This document shows, piece by piece, positions 52,772 through 62,473 of a DNA stretch of 64,000 nucleotides; positions within the stretch are counted from its first letter, which is position 1; every line of letters begins with the position of its first letter. The stretch lies in contig PNAH01000012.1 of the NCBI GenBank assembly GCA_003170315.1, positions 1 through 64,000 on the forward strand. Reading direction: 5' to 3'. The position numbers and the translations under genes are program-made. The notes below the pieces were generated by a model, which was given only the letters and a program-made list of their open reading frames with translations, did not search any database and was not told where the DNA came from. Source of the DNA: Acidimicrobiaceae bacterium (GTDB lineage: Bacteria; Actinomycetota; Acidimicrobiia; Acidimicrobiales; RAAP-2).

Positions 52772-53809
52772 ATGATTCCTCTCTCCGTACTCGACCACGC
52801 CACGGTAGCGACCGGTTCAACACCGGCGCAGGCACTACAAGAGACGACTGAAATGTCGCGAATCGTGGAACAACTTGGCTACTACCGACATTGGGTCGGG
52901 GAGTATCACAGCATGTCAGCGATCGCCAGTTCGGCTCCCGCCGTACTCGTCGCCCACCTCGCGAATGTCACTTCGACCATAAGAATCGGGGCGGGCGGCG
53001 TGATATTACCCAATCATTCTCCTCTGGCCGTGGCCGAGCAGTTCGGGACCCTCGAAGCGCTGCATCCGGGCCGGATCGATTTGGGAGTGGGCCGTGCGCG
53101 CGGCACCGATCCCCAAACGGCACAGGCCCTACGACGCGCCGCCGACCGAGGGGTCCCGGCCCGAAGGGTCCCCGACCGAGGTGCTGACACTTTCCCTGAC
53201 GATGTGACGGAACTGATCAACTACCTTCTGCCTCGCGAAGGTCCCCCGTCGTACCCCTTCGCCAACCCAGGCAGCGGCTACCTCCCCGAAGTGTGGTGGC
53301 TCGGTTCGTCCACTTTCAGTGCCCAACTGGCCGGGATGCTGGGACTGCCCTTCTCCTTCGCCTACCATTTCGCTCCCAATCTCCTCGAACCCGCGCTCAG
53401 CATCTACCGATCAACGTTTCAACCCTCCCTCTTGCTCGCAAAACCTCGGGTCATGGTCGCTGTTTCCGTGCTCTGCGCACCTACGACCGACGAAGCTCAG
53501 TGGCTCAGGGGCTCGACAGCACTGAGCATCCTCCAGCGCCGGTCGGGCGACGTTGGCTTGTTTTCATCCCCGGAAGAGGCCGAGGCGTATCCCTTTACCT
53601 TGGAGGAGAAAACGATCATCGACGAGGCCCTAGCGACCCACGTGATCGGAGATCCTCAGACGGTTCACGAAGGACTCGACCTCCTTCAAGAGCGAACCCA
53701 GGCGGACGAACTGATGCTCTCAACACGCACCCATTCGTACCAAGCGCGAGTGCGCTCGTTCACCTTGGTGGCCCAATCGTGGGGACTCGTTCCACTGAAG
53801 AGCTCCTGA
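52772..53809 (+). CDS. LLM-class flavin-dependent oxidoreductase (luciferase-like)
   Basis: Typical LLM motifs: GYYRHWVGEYHSM near the N-terminus, RIGAGGVILPNHSPLAVAEQ, then LEALHPGRIDLGVGRARGTD. The fold binds FMNH2 or F420. It is closest in pattern to the MsnO8-like LLM group. Between LRR and FPDDVTEL there is a stretch of about 16 residues (AADRGVPARRVPDRGAD) that looks like an extra insertion built from near-repeated DNA (53142-53180). The substrate is unknown. It stands alone in the plus direction. Confidence 0.88.
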   Translation: MIPLSVLDHATVATGSTPAQALQETTEMSRIVEQLGYYRHWVGEYHSMSAIASSAPAVLVAHLANVTSTIRIGAGGVILPNHSPLAVAEQFGTLEALHPGRIDLGVGRARGTDPQTAQALRRAADRGVPARRVPDRGADTFPDDVTELINYLLPREGPPSYPFANPGSGYLPEVWWLGSSTFSAQLAGMLGLPFSFAYHFAPNLLEPALSIYRSTFQPSLLLAKPRVMVAVSVLCAPTTDEAQWLRGSTALSILQRRSGDVGLFSSPEEAEAYPFTLEEKTIIDEALATHVIGDPQTVHEGLDLLQERTQADELMLSTRTHSYQARVRSFTLVAQSWGLVPLKSS

Positions 53810-53875
53810 CGTCGGACTTCAACCGGGAGACCAATCCACCGTGGGCGTTGATTCTCGGGACTGAGTCGATTTTGG

Positions 53876-54538
53876 TTATTCACTCTCCGATTCAGTGTTT
53901 CGGGCCTTAACCAGATCGTCGATGACCTCCTGGTCCGAAGTTTGTCCGAAGTCCTCGTAGAACTGACCGACGGCGAACGGTCCGTCAGCTCGTACCAACG
54001 ATACGAACTGGTCGGTGACACGGTCCATGCGAATCGCGGCGGCGACACTAGTGACGGGAACGGCCACGATGACTCGCGTCGCCCCTCGAGCTCGGGCGAC
54101 ACTGCACGCCACGTGCGCCGTGGCGCCGGTCGCCAGACCATCATCGACGATCACGACCGCCTCGTTCTCGAGAGAGATGGCGGGAACACCCTCTCGATAG
54201 AGACGAACTCGCTCCTCGAGTGTTGCGCGCTCATCGGCGACAACGCGCTCAAACTGCGCGTCCGTCACGCTGAACCGCTTCGCCGTGGCGGGCTCGACCT
54301 CCAGCATTCCCTCCTCGCCGATCGCTCCCATCGCCAATTCGGGCTGCAACGGAACGCCGACTTTCCGAACGACCAGCACATCCAAGCGACACAGCAATAT
54401 ACGAGCGACTTCGTAGGCCACGGGGACGCCACCTCGTGGAAGGCCGACGACGACCACGTTCTTATCGCTCAGCACTTCGGCGAGTCGCGTCCCCAAGCGA
54501 CGTCCCGCGTCTCTTCGGTTTGTGAAAGGTTTCACCAT
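53876..54538 (-). CDS. Phosphoribosyltransferase-domain protein
   Basis: The PRPP motif AVVIVDDGLATGATAHVA is clear, and LPRGGVPVAYEVARIL with VRKVGVP matches the stand-alone PRT family often found with dienelactone hydrolase-like or erythromycin-esterase genes. 220 aa is normal. It would use PRPP and a base, but many members of this group have no known activity. ATG 54538. Confidence 0.85.
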   Translation of the reverse strand: MVKPFTNRRDAGRRLGTRLAEVLSDKNVVVVGLPRGGVPVAYEVARILLCRLDVLVVRKVGVPLQPELAMGAIGEEGMLEVEPATAKRFSVTDAQFERVVADERATLEERVRLYREGVPAISLENEAVVIVDDGLATGATAHVACSVARARGATRVIVAVPVTSVAAAIRMDRVTDQFVSLVRADGPFAVGQFYEDFGQTSDQEVIDDLVKARNTESESE

Positions 54539-54685
54539 TGACGCGCCCCTGACGTTGGGGTAATCGCGAGCGTCGCAATGTCGTTCATGGGTCAGCCACA
54601 GTCCTCACCAATGCGCAGTATTTCCTTATGATGACACTTTCCCAACATTCGAACAATCGCCCAAGTCGAGGTCTAGGTTCAGGTC

Positions 54686-55198
54686 GTGAAGGCCCTCGCG
54701 AAGTTTCTGATGGCGATTGTTCTGGTGTTTCTTGCATTTGTCGTCGTCGTGGGACCGGGCCGAGTCGTGGCCGGCGCAGAGTATCCCTTCGGGATTGGCC
54801 CCTGGAGTTCCACCGGGCGCTACTGCCACGACATCTACGAAATGACGCACTTCGTCGACCAGTGGCGTCACTCAGATCAATCCCTACCGACGGCCAGTCA
54901 GAAAGCGACGTGGCTCGCGTTCGAGAAGACCTTGACCAAGACCGGTCCCCGGGTACCGCGCGCTGACTTCTCGGCGTGGTATCGAGACACGGGCAACGTG
55001 GCGAAGACGGCGGCGAGGGAGACCCCACTGATCAACAAGTGGTGGAATCAGAACTGCACCGATCCGATGATGGAGGCGCCGGCAACAGTCAGCCACGTAT
55101 GGTCGGGCCTCAGGTCGCACGCCGCGTTCGCCCACTACCCCAAGAACGTCGTCCGACTCCAGAACTTCGGCCAGAGGATCCCCACGAACGGTATGTGA
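54686..55198 (+). CDS. Secreted or anchored hypothetical protein
   Basis: GTG 54686 begins a 170-aa protein with a hydrophobic N-terminal helix (FLMAIVLVFLAFVVVVGPGR). An extracytoplasmic domain follows with several Trp and two Cys (GRYCHDIYEMTHFVDQW, WWNQNCTDPMMEAPATVSHV). The two Cys could form a disulphide. No family recognised. Confidence 0.6.
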   Translation: MKALAKFLMAIVLVFLAFVVVVGPGRVVAGAEYPFGIGPWSSTGRYCHDIYEMTHFVDQWRHSDQSLPTASQKATWLAFEKTLTKTGPRVPRADFSAWYRDTGNVAKTAARETPLINKWWNQNCTDPMMEAPATVSHVWSGLRSHAAFAHYPKNVVRLQNFGQRIPTNGM

Positions 55199-55272
55199 GA
55201 TTTCTCCACGCAGGGGTCGGCGTATGCGAATTCAGTACTGCGCATACGTGGCGCGAGCGCCAACCGAAATGT

Positions 55273-55995
55273 TCAGCCAATGACCTTGGCGTAAGGAATC
55301 GTGTTCGCGACCGCGGGCGCGGGCTCGACGACGTGTTCGCCCCACATCGAGAAGGCGGTGGTCCCACCACCCGTGGTGCCGGTGATCACCTCTTTTATCG
55401 GGAGGGTCTTCGACCCCGAGGAGATTGTCAAGACGCTGTTCGTCGCCGAGGCGGTGCTGGAAGCCGCGGTCTTCCAGGAGAGTTGGTAGTCCTTGACGCT
55501 GTCACCACTGACCTTGTACTTCGTTCCCTTGGCGACGGGAAGGATTCCCGAGAGGACCGAGGTCGTGAGATTCGTGTGGAAGCTGGTGTAGGGCGACGTT
55601 CCGGCCTTCATCACCACCGAGAGAGTACCGACCTTCTTCTGCTCGGCCGCGGTGAGGCCCATGATCTTCGTGAGGCCGGTCGAGCTGCCGCTCAAATACG
55701 CGTCGGTCGGAGTGACGATGATCTTCACGCTGTTCTTGCCCGACGTGATCGTCTCTTCGCCGTAGGTGGCGCCAATATCGACGACGACCACGCTCTTAAC
55801 GGTCCCGGTTTTTGAGGTGACGTAGATGTGCACGCCGGATTCTTTGGCCATGGCCTTTTGCGCGGCCTTCAGCACCGATTTGGTCGTCGGATTCTTCACC
55901 GAGGCCTGGGCCGCAATCGGCGTGACGGCGAGAACCAGGGTGACACCGAGGGCGAGGGAGATGAGTTGGAGACGGCTGCGAGGTGAAAAGGACAT
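55273..55995 (-). CDS. Secreted LppX/LolA-like hypothetical protein
   Basis: A clear signal peptide (LQLISLALGVTLVLAVTPIA, ending AQAS) precedes a 210-residue domain. The domain starts with KSVLKAAQKAMAKESGVHIYVTS and continues through VVVVDIGATYGEETIT and LKLVGTLSVVMKAG-like strands. Its size and the opening 'conditional helix plus long beta strands' are like LppX/LprG-type lipid-binding proteins, but it lacks a lipobox Cys. Function unknown. Confidence 0.6.
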   Translation of the reverse strand: MSFSPRSRLQLISLALGVTLVLAVTPIAAQASVKNPTTKSVLKAAQKAMAKESGVHIYVTSKTGTVKSVVVVDIGATYGEETITSGKNSVKIIVTPTDAYLSGSSTGLTKIMGLTAAEQKKVGTLSVVMKAGTSPYTSFHTNLTTSVLSGILPVAKGTKYKVSGDSVKDYQLSWKTAASSTASATNSVLTISSGSKTLPIKEVITGTTGGGTTAFSMWGEHVVEPAPAVANTIPYAKVIG

Positions 55996-56126
55996 GGTCT
56001 CCAGCCTACGGTGAATTGCCGCGTCGATTCGTTCAGTGAACCAACGGCGCGCTTCGACTCACGCCATCGTGCCCAAAAGCGCACAACCTATGCTGACGCC
56101 AGGACAGGATGTCCGGAGGTGATGAG

Positions 56127-57764
56127 ATGACCCCGTCGGCCTACGACCAGTGGCTTGCACTCTATGAAGCGTCCGCGAAGCGCGACGCTACCTTCGCGAC
56201 GATGTCCGGGGTCGCGCTCAACCCGGTCTACGGACCAGAGAGCGGAGAGTTCCCCGGGCTGTTTCCGTACACCCGCGGCGTCCACGCCAGCATGTACCGG
56301 TCTCGCCTCTGGACGATGCGCATGTTCGCCGGTTTCGGCACGGCGATCGACACCAATCTGCGCTTCAAGGAGATCATCGCCGCCGGTGGTCAGGGCCTTT
56401 CGACGGCCTTTGACATGCCGACACTGCTCGGACTCGATTCCGACGATCCGATGGCGCTGGGTGAAGTCGGACGCTGTGGCGTGGCGATCGACAGTCTTAG
56501 CGACATGCGTGACCTCTTCGCCGACATCGATCTCGCCACGATCACGACCTCGATGACCATCAACTCCCCGGCCGCGGTCATGCTCGCCCTCTTCGTCGCC
56601 CAAGCCGAGGAGAAAGGCGTCGCGCGCGAGCAACTCGGCGGCACGTTGCAGAACGACATCTTGAAGGAGTACCAGGCCCAGAAAGAGTTCGTCTTCCCTC
56701 CGCGCCAATCGATGCGACTGGTGCGCGACACCATCGCCTTCACCGCGAAAGAGATGCCCAAGTGGAACTCCATCTCGGTCTCCGGCTATCACATTCGAGA
56801 GGCCGGATCGACGGCCGCCGAAGAGCTGGCCTTCACCCTCGCGAACGGCTTCGCCTACGTCGAACTGGCCCAACAAGCCGGACTCGGTGTCGATGAGGTG
56901 GCGCCGCGGCTCTCGTTCTTCTTCAACGCCCACATCGACTTCTTCGAAGAGATCGCCAAGTACCGCGCGGCGCGTCGCCTGTGGGCCACCTGGATGAAGG
57001 ACCACTACCAAGCTGCCAACGAACTCAGCTGGAAGCTACGCTTCCACACGCAAACGGCTGGGGTGTCGCTGACCGCCCAACAGCCCGAGGTCAACGTTGC
57101 GCGCACCGCCATCGAAGCCCTCGCCGGTGTGCTGGGCGGTACCCAGTCGCTTCACACCAATTCGATGGACGAGGCCCTGGCCCTACCGTCGGAGAAGGCG
57201 GCGCGCATCGCCCTGCGCACCCAACAGGTGATCGCCTACGAGACCAACGTCGTGAACGTGGCCGACCCCCTGGGCGGTTCGTGGTTCGTCGAGGAGTTGA
57301 CCGACGAGATGGCGCGACAGGCCGAAGCGATCTTCGCCGAGATCATGGCCATGGGCGAAGGCTCGATGCTCGAGGGCTGCATCAAGGGCATCGAGGAGAA
57401 CTGGTTCCAGGGTCGCATCGCCGAGTCGGCCTACAACCTCGAACGCAGTTTTAACGCTGGCACGCGCATCGTCGTGGGCGTGAACGACTTCACTGAGGGC
57501 AACGACGACGCGGACTTAGAGATCCTTCGGATCACCAACGCCGACGAGCGCAAGCAAGTCGGCCGGTTGATCGACGTTCGAGCTTCCCGCGATGAGTCGA
57601 AGGTGCTCCTCGCGCTCGAAGAGCTGAACCGAGACGCCCTCGATCCCGAAGTGAACCTCATGCCGGCCTTGATCAACGCGAGTCGCGCCTACGTCACGGT
57701 CGGAGAGATGATGGGCGCCATGGAGAAGGTCTTCGGTCGTCACGTCGAGGTGCCGACGCTGTGA
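56127..57764 (+). CDS. icmA: Isobutyryl-CoA mutase-type large subunit (B12-dependent acyl-CoA mutase)
   Basis: 545 aa, the catalytic TIM-barrel part of an acyl-CoA mutase without the B12 domain. Key residues align gap-free (offset 22) with methylmalonyl-CoA mutase. MCM Tyr89 is Phe67 here (MRMFAGFGT), MCM Arg207 is Gln185 (LKEYQAQKE), and MCM His244 is His222 (SGYHIREAG). Phe and Gln at these places are the known signature of isobutyryl-CoA mutase, since the Arg that binds the methylmalonyl carboxylate is missing. ATG 56127 is chosen for its GGAGGTGAT. It acts with the next gene product in isobutyryl/butyryl-CoA interconversion or a related reaction. Confidence 0.85.
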   Translation: MTPSAYDQWLALYEASAKRDATFATMSGVALNPVYGPESGEFPGLFPYTRGVHASMYRSRLWTMRMFAGFGTAIDTNLRFKEIIAAGGQGLSTAFDMPTLLGLDSDDPMALGEVGRCGVAIDSLSDMRDLFADIDLATITTSMTINSPAAVMLALFVAQAEEKGVAREQLGGTLQNDILKEYQAQKEFVFPPRQSMRLVRDTIAFTAKEMPKWNSISVSGYHIREAGSTAAEELAFTLANGFAYVELAQQAGLGVDEVAPRLSFFFNAHIDFFEEIAKYRAARRLWATWMKDHYQAANELSWKLRFHTQTAGVSLTAQQPEVNVARTAIEALAGVLGGTQSLHTNSMDEALALPSEKAARIALRTQQVIAYETNVVNVADPLGGSWFVEELTDEMARQAEAIFAEIMAMGEGSMLEGCIKGIEENWFQGRIAESAYNLERSFNAGTRIVVGVNDFTEGNDDADLEILRITNADERKQVGRLIDVRASRDESKVLLALEELNRDALDPEVNLMPALINASRAYVTVGEMMGAMEKVFGRHVEVPTL

Positions 57765-58156
57765 CCGTTCGGGTCCTAGTCGCCAAGGTCGGTCTCGACG
57801 GACACGACCGCGGCATCAAGGTCGTCGCGCGACTGTTGCGTGACGCCGGCATGGAGGTCGTCTACACCGGACTGTTCCAGACCCCCGAAACGGTGGCCAT
57901 CGCGGCCATTCAAGAAGACGTCGACGTCGTCGGCCTGTCCATGCTGTCGGGCGCCCATCTGACCCTGGCCCCGCTGGTGGTCGAAGCGCTTCGGGCCCGG
58001 GGTTCGGACATTCCGGTCGTGGTGGGCGGCATCGTGCCGAACAACGATCTCGATGACCTGCGCGCCGCCGGCGTGGCCGCGGTATTCGGGCCCGGCGCCA
58101 GTGCCGACGAGATGGTCGCGTCCATCAATCAAGTGGTGAGTCAAGCCCGGGCCTAG
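57761..58156 (+). CDS. icmB: B12-binding small subunit of the acyl-CoA mutase
   Basis: 131 aa with the cobalamin-binding signature: DGHDRG (His15 is the lower axial ligand), then VVGLSMLSG and VVVGGIVP. This is the D-x-H-x-x-G...S-x-L...G-G pattern. GTG 57761 overlaps the large-subunit stop as GTGA, so the two are made together. It supplies adenosylcobalamin to the TIM barrel. Confidence 0.92.
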   Translation: MTVRVLVAKVGLDGHDRGIKVVARLLRDAGMEVVYTGLFQTPETVAIAAIQEDVDVVGLSMLSGAHLTLAPLVVEALRARGSDIPVVVGGIVPNNDLDDLRAAGVAAVFGPGASADEMVASINQVVSQARA

Positions 58157-58192
58157 CCCCATCGACCGTGACGTGACCAGCGGTGTTCGCGT

Positions 58193-59419
58193 TTACGCCA
58201 CCGGCTTGATGAGATTATTCACCTTCGTCGACCAGTTGTTGAGGATCTTGCCGGCGTCGGTACCGAGCACGTCTTCGAGCATCGAGGCGTAGACGTCACG
58301 GAAGTCCACGTGCACGACCAGGTCCCCTTGCACCAATTGCGTGAGCGACGGCTGCTCCCCGTAAAAACCACCGGCCACCCGGTTGCCGGCGACGAAGACC
58401 GGCGCGGACGTGCCGTGGTCGGTGCCGTGCCCGCCGTTGGCTTCCACGCGGCGACCGAACTCCGAATAGACCATCACGACCACGTCGTCGGCTCGCGGCG
58501 TCGTCCCGACCTGAGTGAGGAAGGCCGTGATGGCGTCGGAGAGCTGACCCACCAGCGCGTTCTGTTGGCTCAGTTCGTCGGCGTGGGTGTCGAAGCCACT
58601 CAGCGACACGGAGTACACGCGCGTCGGCACGTTGGCCGTGATCATGTTGGCGACGGCGTCGAGCTGTTGGGCGAGCGGTGACGCCGAGGCCGGCGGCGCG
58701 TTTTTCAAGACCGGCGTGAGCGTTGACGAGAGCGCGTAGAAGTCAGCAATGGAACCGGCGGCGTCGGCGACCAGCGCGGTGTCCTGATGCGAACTCTTGG
58801 CGAAATGTTTCAATTGAGTCCCGAGCGGTTCCCAGGGCGCCTGGAGGCCGCTGACCGGCACCATCGAGCCCACGCGTCTATTGCCGGCCAGCAGCGGCGT
58901 GAGAGTAGAGTCGATCCCAATTGCGCGGAAAGGATCGTGCGGTAGTCCATCGAGATAACGACCGATCCAGCCACTTGAGATCTCCTCAACGGGCGAACCG
59001 GTCTGCCAGATGGCCATGGACGAAAAGTGCGAGAGGTTCGGATTCGGGTAACTCGTTCCGAGCACGATGGCCAGCTTGTTGGCCGTCCACAGCGATTGGA
59101 ACCCGGTCATGGTGCCGTTGAGCGCCAAAACGACATTGTCCGATCCAGACCCCAAAGGGGGAAGCACCTGGGAGGCGTCGAGGGACATGCCGGGGCGGTT
59201 CGACAGATAGGCCGGGTCGAGATACGGCACGACGGTATTGAGTCCATCGTTGCCTCCGTAGAGCGTGACGATCACCAGGATCGGTGTCCCGACCGGTAGC
59301 GGCGTCACACTCGCCGCCTGGGCCACGTCGTCCATGGAGAACGTCGCGGCCATCGTGGCCGCGCCGGCGGCCCCGGTGTACTTAAGGAACTGACGGCGAT
59401 TGAAGTCGCAGGGACTCAC
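58193..59419 (-). CDS. DUF1501 family Tat-exported protein
   Basis: The N-terminal NRRQFLKYTGAAGAATMAATF is a twin-arginine type signal. The mature part has LVIVTLYGGNDGLNTVVPYL and VVMVYSEFGRRVEANGGHGTDHGT, the recognised DUF1501 (sulfatase/alkaline-phosphatase-like fold) blocks. GTG 59419 overlaps the stop of the DUF1800 gene (GTGA); a longer frame to 59518 lies inside that gene. DUF1501 and DUF1800 proteins are a common pair of exported proteins with unknown function. Confidence 0.88.
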   Translation of the reverse strand: MSPCDFNRRQFLKYTGAAGAATMAATFSMDDVAQAASVTPLPVGTPILVIVTLYGGNDGLNTVVPYLDPAYLSNRPGMSLDASQVLPPLGSGSDNVVLALNGTMTGFQSLWTANKLAIVLGTSYPNPNLSHFSSMAIWQTGSPVEEISSGWIGRYLDGLPHDPFRAIGIDSTLTPLLAGNRRVGSMVPVSGLQAPWEPLGTQLKHFAKSSHQDTALVADAAGSIADFYALSSTLTPVLKNAPPASASPLAQQLDAVANMITANVPTRVYSVSLSGFDTHADELSQQNALVGQLSDAITAFLTQVGTTPRADDVVVMVYSEFGRRVEANGGHGTDHGTSAPVFVAGNRVAGGFYGEQPSLTQLVQGDLVVHVDFRDVYASMLEDVLGTDAGKILNNWSTKVNNLIKPVA

Positions 59420-60708
59420 GCGTTCACCAAGTACTCGGGGGCATTCAGCGCGAGGAGCGCTAATTGCTTGGGGTCCGAGACGGCTTGATTGAGCGCGCGT
59501 TCGGTACGGGTGCTCCACTGCGCGACGCCCAGCCAGTCGGCGGCGGCCTGGACGATCTTGGCTTTCGGCACCGACGTCAATGGCGCGAGGTCACCGTTCT
59601 GCACGAGGACGTTGGCCAGATTGACGCGGTACGGAATCGCCGCGGCGGTCAGCCACGCTTCGTCGGAGGGCCAACCACCAACGCTGGGCGGATTGAAGGG
59701 GAACTGACCCATCGAAAAGAGCAACCACGCCAATGCTGCCGACTCCGGCAGCTTGGACGGCGTGACGCGAAGCGCTCGGCTCGCTGAAACGAACCACTCG
59801 ACCGGTGACTTCGCCTGCGAGTACTGGGGCCGGCGCATGGCGGGATTGCGGGCAATGGCGTTGATGAGCAGCGAGATGTCGCGTTGCTCGAAGACCTTGG
59901 CCAACGACGCAGGCGGTTCGACGGTCGTGGAGATAAATCGGAACCAGAGGCGGCGCGCGATGAACTTCGCGTTCTCCGGTCGTGACACGATCCAGTCACT
60001 CAACGAGACGGCGTGGAAGACCTGTCGCTTGCCGAGAACGCTGACGGCTGAATTATCGTGCATCTTGGGGTCAAAGGTGACGGCGCCGCTCGTCATATCA
60101 ACGTCGTAGCCGGTGAAGCCGAGGGCCGCTTGGTGGACGTCGGTTTGGGAGTAATTGCCCACACCGAGGGTGAAGAGCTCCATGAACTCACGACCGAGGT
60201 TTTCGTTCGGCGAGTAGGCGACGTTTTCCGGCCCGTCGAGCCAATAAATCAGCGCACCGTCTTTCACCATGGCTCGTGACATGTCCACGAAGTTGCCCAG
60301 TGCGTGCGTGCGTAGCGTTTCGTTTTGAATCTTCATCGGCAGGGCGTAGCTGACCTTGGTGATCGACGTCGCCCAGTGGCCGTGCCAGAACCACGTCATG
60401 CGCTCGATGAAGGGATAGTCGGCGAGCACCATTCGGTCCATCCACCAGACCCCCACGCTCAACGACTGGGCACCGACCTCCTTCCAGTACGCCAAACCCG
60501 CGGTCGGATCTGAAGGCGCCGGTCCCATGTTCGGGAAGGGCGGCGTCACGAGCGCATTGAGGCCGGGATCGAAGCGGCGGGCCAGAACCTTGGCCCGCGC
60601 TTGGGGGATGCCGCCGGCGAGGAGTTGGAGGTACTCCCCGGGCTTGGGTCCGAGGCCGAAACGGTGTACGAGACGTGACAGTTCGAGTCGATCCGAGGCC
60701 GCCGTCAT
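59416..60708 (-). CDS. DUF1800 family protein
   Basis: 430 aa. RLVHRFGLGPKPGEY at the N-terminus, ERMTWFWHGHWATSITKV, NENLGREFMELFTLGVG and GGWPSDEAWL are the standard DUF1800 landmarks. It precedes and is coupled to the DUF1501 gene. The pair is thought to act outside the cytoplasm, but the role is not known. No own signal peptide is seen, so it may be carried by its Tat partner. Confidence 0.9.
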   Translation of the reverse strand: MTAASDRLELSRLVHRFGLGPKPGEYLQLLAGGIPQARAKVLARRFDPGLNALVTPPFPNMGPAPSDPTAGLAYWKEVGAQSLSVGVWWMDRMVLADYPFIERMTWFWHGHWATSITKVSYALPMKIQNETLRTHALGNFVDMSRAMVKDGALIYWLDGPENVAYSPNENLGREFMELFTLGVGNYSQTDVHQAALGFTGYDVDMTSGAVTFDPKMHDNSAVSVLGKRQVFHAVSLSDWIVSRPENAKFIARRLWFRFISTTVEPPASLAKVFEQRDISLLINAIARNPAMRRPQYSQAKSPVEWFVSASRALRVTPSKLPESAALAWLLFSMGQFPFNPPSVGGWPSDEAWLTAAAIPYRVNLANVLVQNGDLAPLTSVPKAKIVQAAADWLGVAQWSTRTERALNQAVSDPKQLALLALNAPEYLVNA

Positions 60709-60785
60709 GTTTCAAGATTAGAACAGGTTTTCGACACCACCCCGGAAATGAATGAAATTGTCACACAATTGATGCTCAATCAGGT

Positions 60786-61220
60786 TCAAAAACAGGCAGC
60801 CAAATCGAAGAGCAGCGACTGCAGGGTCCGCACGTAACTGAGCATTTCGTCATCCGCGGCGGCCAATTGCTCGTCATTGTGCAGCCCGTGAGTCTGGGCC
60901 GTGGAACGAAGGGCCACCTGCAACGTCGTAAGCCACACCCATGCTTCGGCGTCGTTCAGGAACTGCTCGTCGACCGTGAGACTGGCTAATTCGGCGTTGG
61001 TCGAAGTCTCGGTTTGGCGAGCGAGCATGGACACGGGATTGTCTTGATCGAGGCTGGGATCGATGGGGCCCGAGAGCGAGATGTGCCACTCGTGGTCGGG
61101 GTCGCGCTCGGCCGCCAAGACGTTGGCGAAGGCACTGCGAACCACCGAGCGACCGTACTCGTTCATGCGCACTTCCACCCGGCCGTCGCGACGACGGGTG
61201 AAGACCTTGCTTCCCGCCAC
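60786..61220 (-). CDS. DUF2017 family protein
   Basis: 144 aa from GTG 61220, which shares its first base with the ClpS stop (TAGTG). SKVFTRRRDGRVEVRMNEYG and the later DAEAWVWLTTLQVALRST fit DUF2017. In actinobacteria this gene regularly follows clpS, suggesting a shared role in proteolysis. The same frame can be read to 61445 inside clpS, but that start has no support. Confidence 0.8.
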   Translation of the reverse strand: MAGSKVFTRRRDGRVEVRMNEYGRSVVRSAFANVLAAERDPDHEWHISLSGPIDPSLDQDNPVSMLARQTETSTNAELASLTVDEQFLNDAEAWVWLTTLQVALRSTAQTHGLHNDEQLAAADDEMLSYVRTLQSLLFDLAACF

Positions 61221-61525
61221 TACGTGTCCTGTTCGATCGTGCTCTGCAAACCGGCGACCTGCAGCTTGACGCAGTAGCTCTCGGCGCGTTCGCGGTGACC
61301 GGACCAGACGAGCGCTCGACCCTCGTGGTGCACGGCCAACATCAGCTGCGTGCACTTGTTGTTCGAGTAGCCGAAGATCTTGCGGAAAATCACTACGACG
61401 ACCGTCATGGGCGTCACCGGATCGTTCCACACGATCACGTTCCACGGCTTCTTGGTCTCGACAGCGTCCTCGGTTTGGACGTCCCCTTCGGTCGTCGTGC
61501 GCCGAAGCGGTTGCGTAGAGGCCAT
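61220..61525 (-). CDS. clpS: ATP-dependent Clp protease adaptor ClpS
   Basis: 101 aa from ATG 61525. PWNVIVWNDPVTPMTVVVVI, FGYSNNKCTQLMLAVHHEGRA and VWSGHRERAESYCVKLQVAGL are the standard ClpS core: the N-D-x-x-T-P-M pocket and the V-H-x-x-G segment. It delivers N-end-rule substrates to ClpA/ClpC. It heads a two-gene unit with DUF2017. Confidence 0.93.
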   Translation of the reverse strand: MASTQPLRRTTTEGDVQTEDAVETKKPWNVIVWNDPVTPMTVVVVIFRKIFGYSNNKCTQLMLAVHHEGRALVWSGHRERAESYCVKLQVAGLQSTIEQDT

Positions 61526-61597
61526 TTCTCTAGTGTCCCAGACGGCTGCTTGAATTGAAAGTGATGAACGTAGTCTGTCCAAGAGAAAGCGAGGACC

Positions 61598-62473
61598 GTG
61601 CCAGCCACGATGGCCACTGAAACCCTGACTCGACTTCGGCGGCGCGTCCACCGCGACATCCGAAAGTCCGTCGGGCTGTCCAAGGATCCGCCGCCTCGTT
61701 GCAACGATCCCGACGAGGCCTACTTCGCGCTCGACGGTGTGGCGCGAACCATCCACGGTGACCTGCCGCCCATGCTGGTTGGTGGACTCGGATCACTATT
61801 CATTCAGATGCTCCATCCCCACACGATGGCCGGCGTCGCCCAACACTCGCGGTACCGCGAGGATCCCCTCGGGCGACTCCTCCAGACCGCGAACTTCATT
61901 GGCTTCACCACTTACGGCACGAAGGCTCAGGCCTACGCGTCGATCGAGCGCGTCCTCGCCGTGCACCAGGTCGTTCGCGGGGTTGCCGACGATGGCGCCC
62001 CGTACTTCGCGAACGATCCCCATCTGCTGGCGTGGGTGCACGCCGCCGAGACGTCGATGTTCCTCGTGGCTTATCGAAGATTCGGTGCGGTGCGCCTCAG
62101 CGACGATGACGCCGACCGGTACGTGCGCGAGATGGCGAGCTTGGCGAACGACCTCGGCATGGTCAGCCCACCGACGTCGGTCGCGGAGTTGGAAGCCGCC
62201 ATCCAACGATTCCGCCCGGAGTTGCGGCTCAGTGCGGACGGTGCCATCGCACGGGACTTCATCGTGCGCGGCGTCCAACGTGGCGTGATGAATCGTTCGG
62301 CGAATTGGCTGCTCGTGCGCAGCTCCTTCGCGCTGATGGCGCCGTGGCAACTGGAACTCCTCGGCGTGGCGAACCGACCGGTTCGCAATCGTTTCTTCAT
62401 TCAACCAGCGACGGCCGTGTTCTGTCGGCTGTTGCGGTTCTTCGTGCCGCCGCCGCCTACGTCGCGAGACTGA
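61598..62473 (+). CDS. DUF2236 (oxygenase MpaB-like) protein
   Basis: 291 aa. GGLGSLFIQMLHPHTMAGVAQHSRYREDPLGRL and RTANFIGFTTYG-like blocks are typical of DUF2236. The conserved His pattern (HPHTMAGVAQH) and a later AWVHAAETSMFLVAYRRFG resemble the haem-binding latex-clearing protein family. Activity here is unknown. Start could be GTG 61598 or ATG 61610. Divergent from clpS. Confidence 0.85.
   Translation: MPATMATETLTRLRRRVHRDIRKSVGLSKDPPPRCNDPDEAYFALDGVARTIHGDLPPMLVGGLGSLFIQMLHPHTMAGVAQHSRYREDPLGRLLQTANFIGFTTYGTKAQAYASIERVLAVHQVVRGVADDGAPYFANDPHLLAWVHAAETSMFLVAYRRFGAVRLSDDDADRYVREMASLANDLGMVSPPTSVAELEAAIQRFRPELRLSADGAIARDFIVRGVQRGVMNRSANWLLVRSSFALMAPWQLELLGVANRPVRNRFFIQPATAVFCRLLRFFVPPPPTSRD

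Noticed and set aside
52415-52798. A 127-codon minus-strand frame in the gap before the LLM gene
   Set aside because: His/Ser/Pro-rich, no ribosome site, overlaps the start of the LLM gene.
56088-57011. A 307-codon minus-strand frame
   Set aside because: Antisense to the mutase large subunit and low-complexity Arg/Gly/Glu/Val; a shadow of strong coding sequence.
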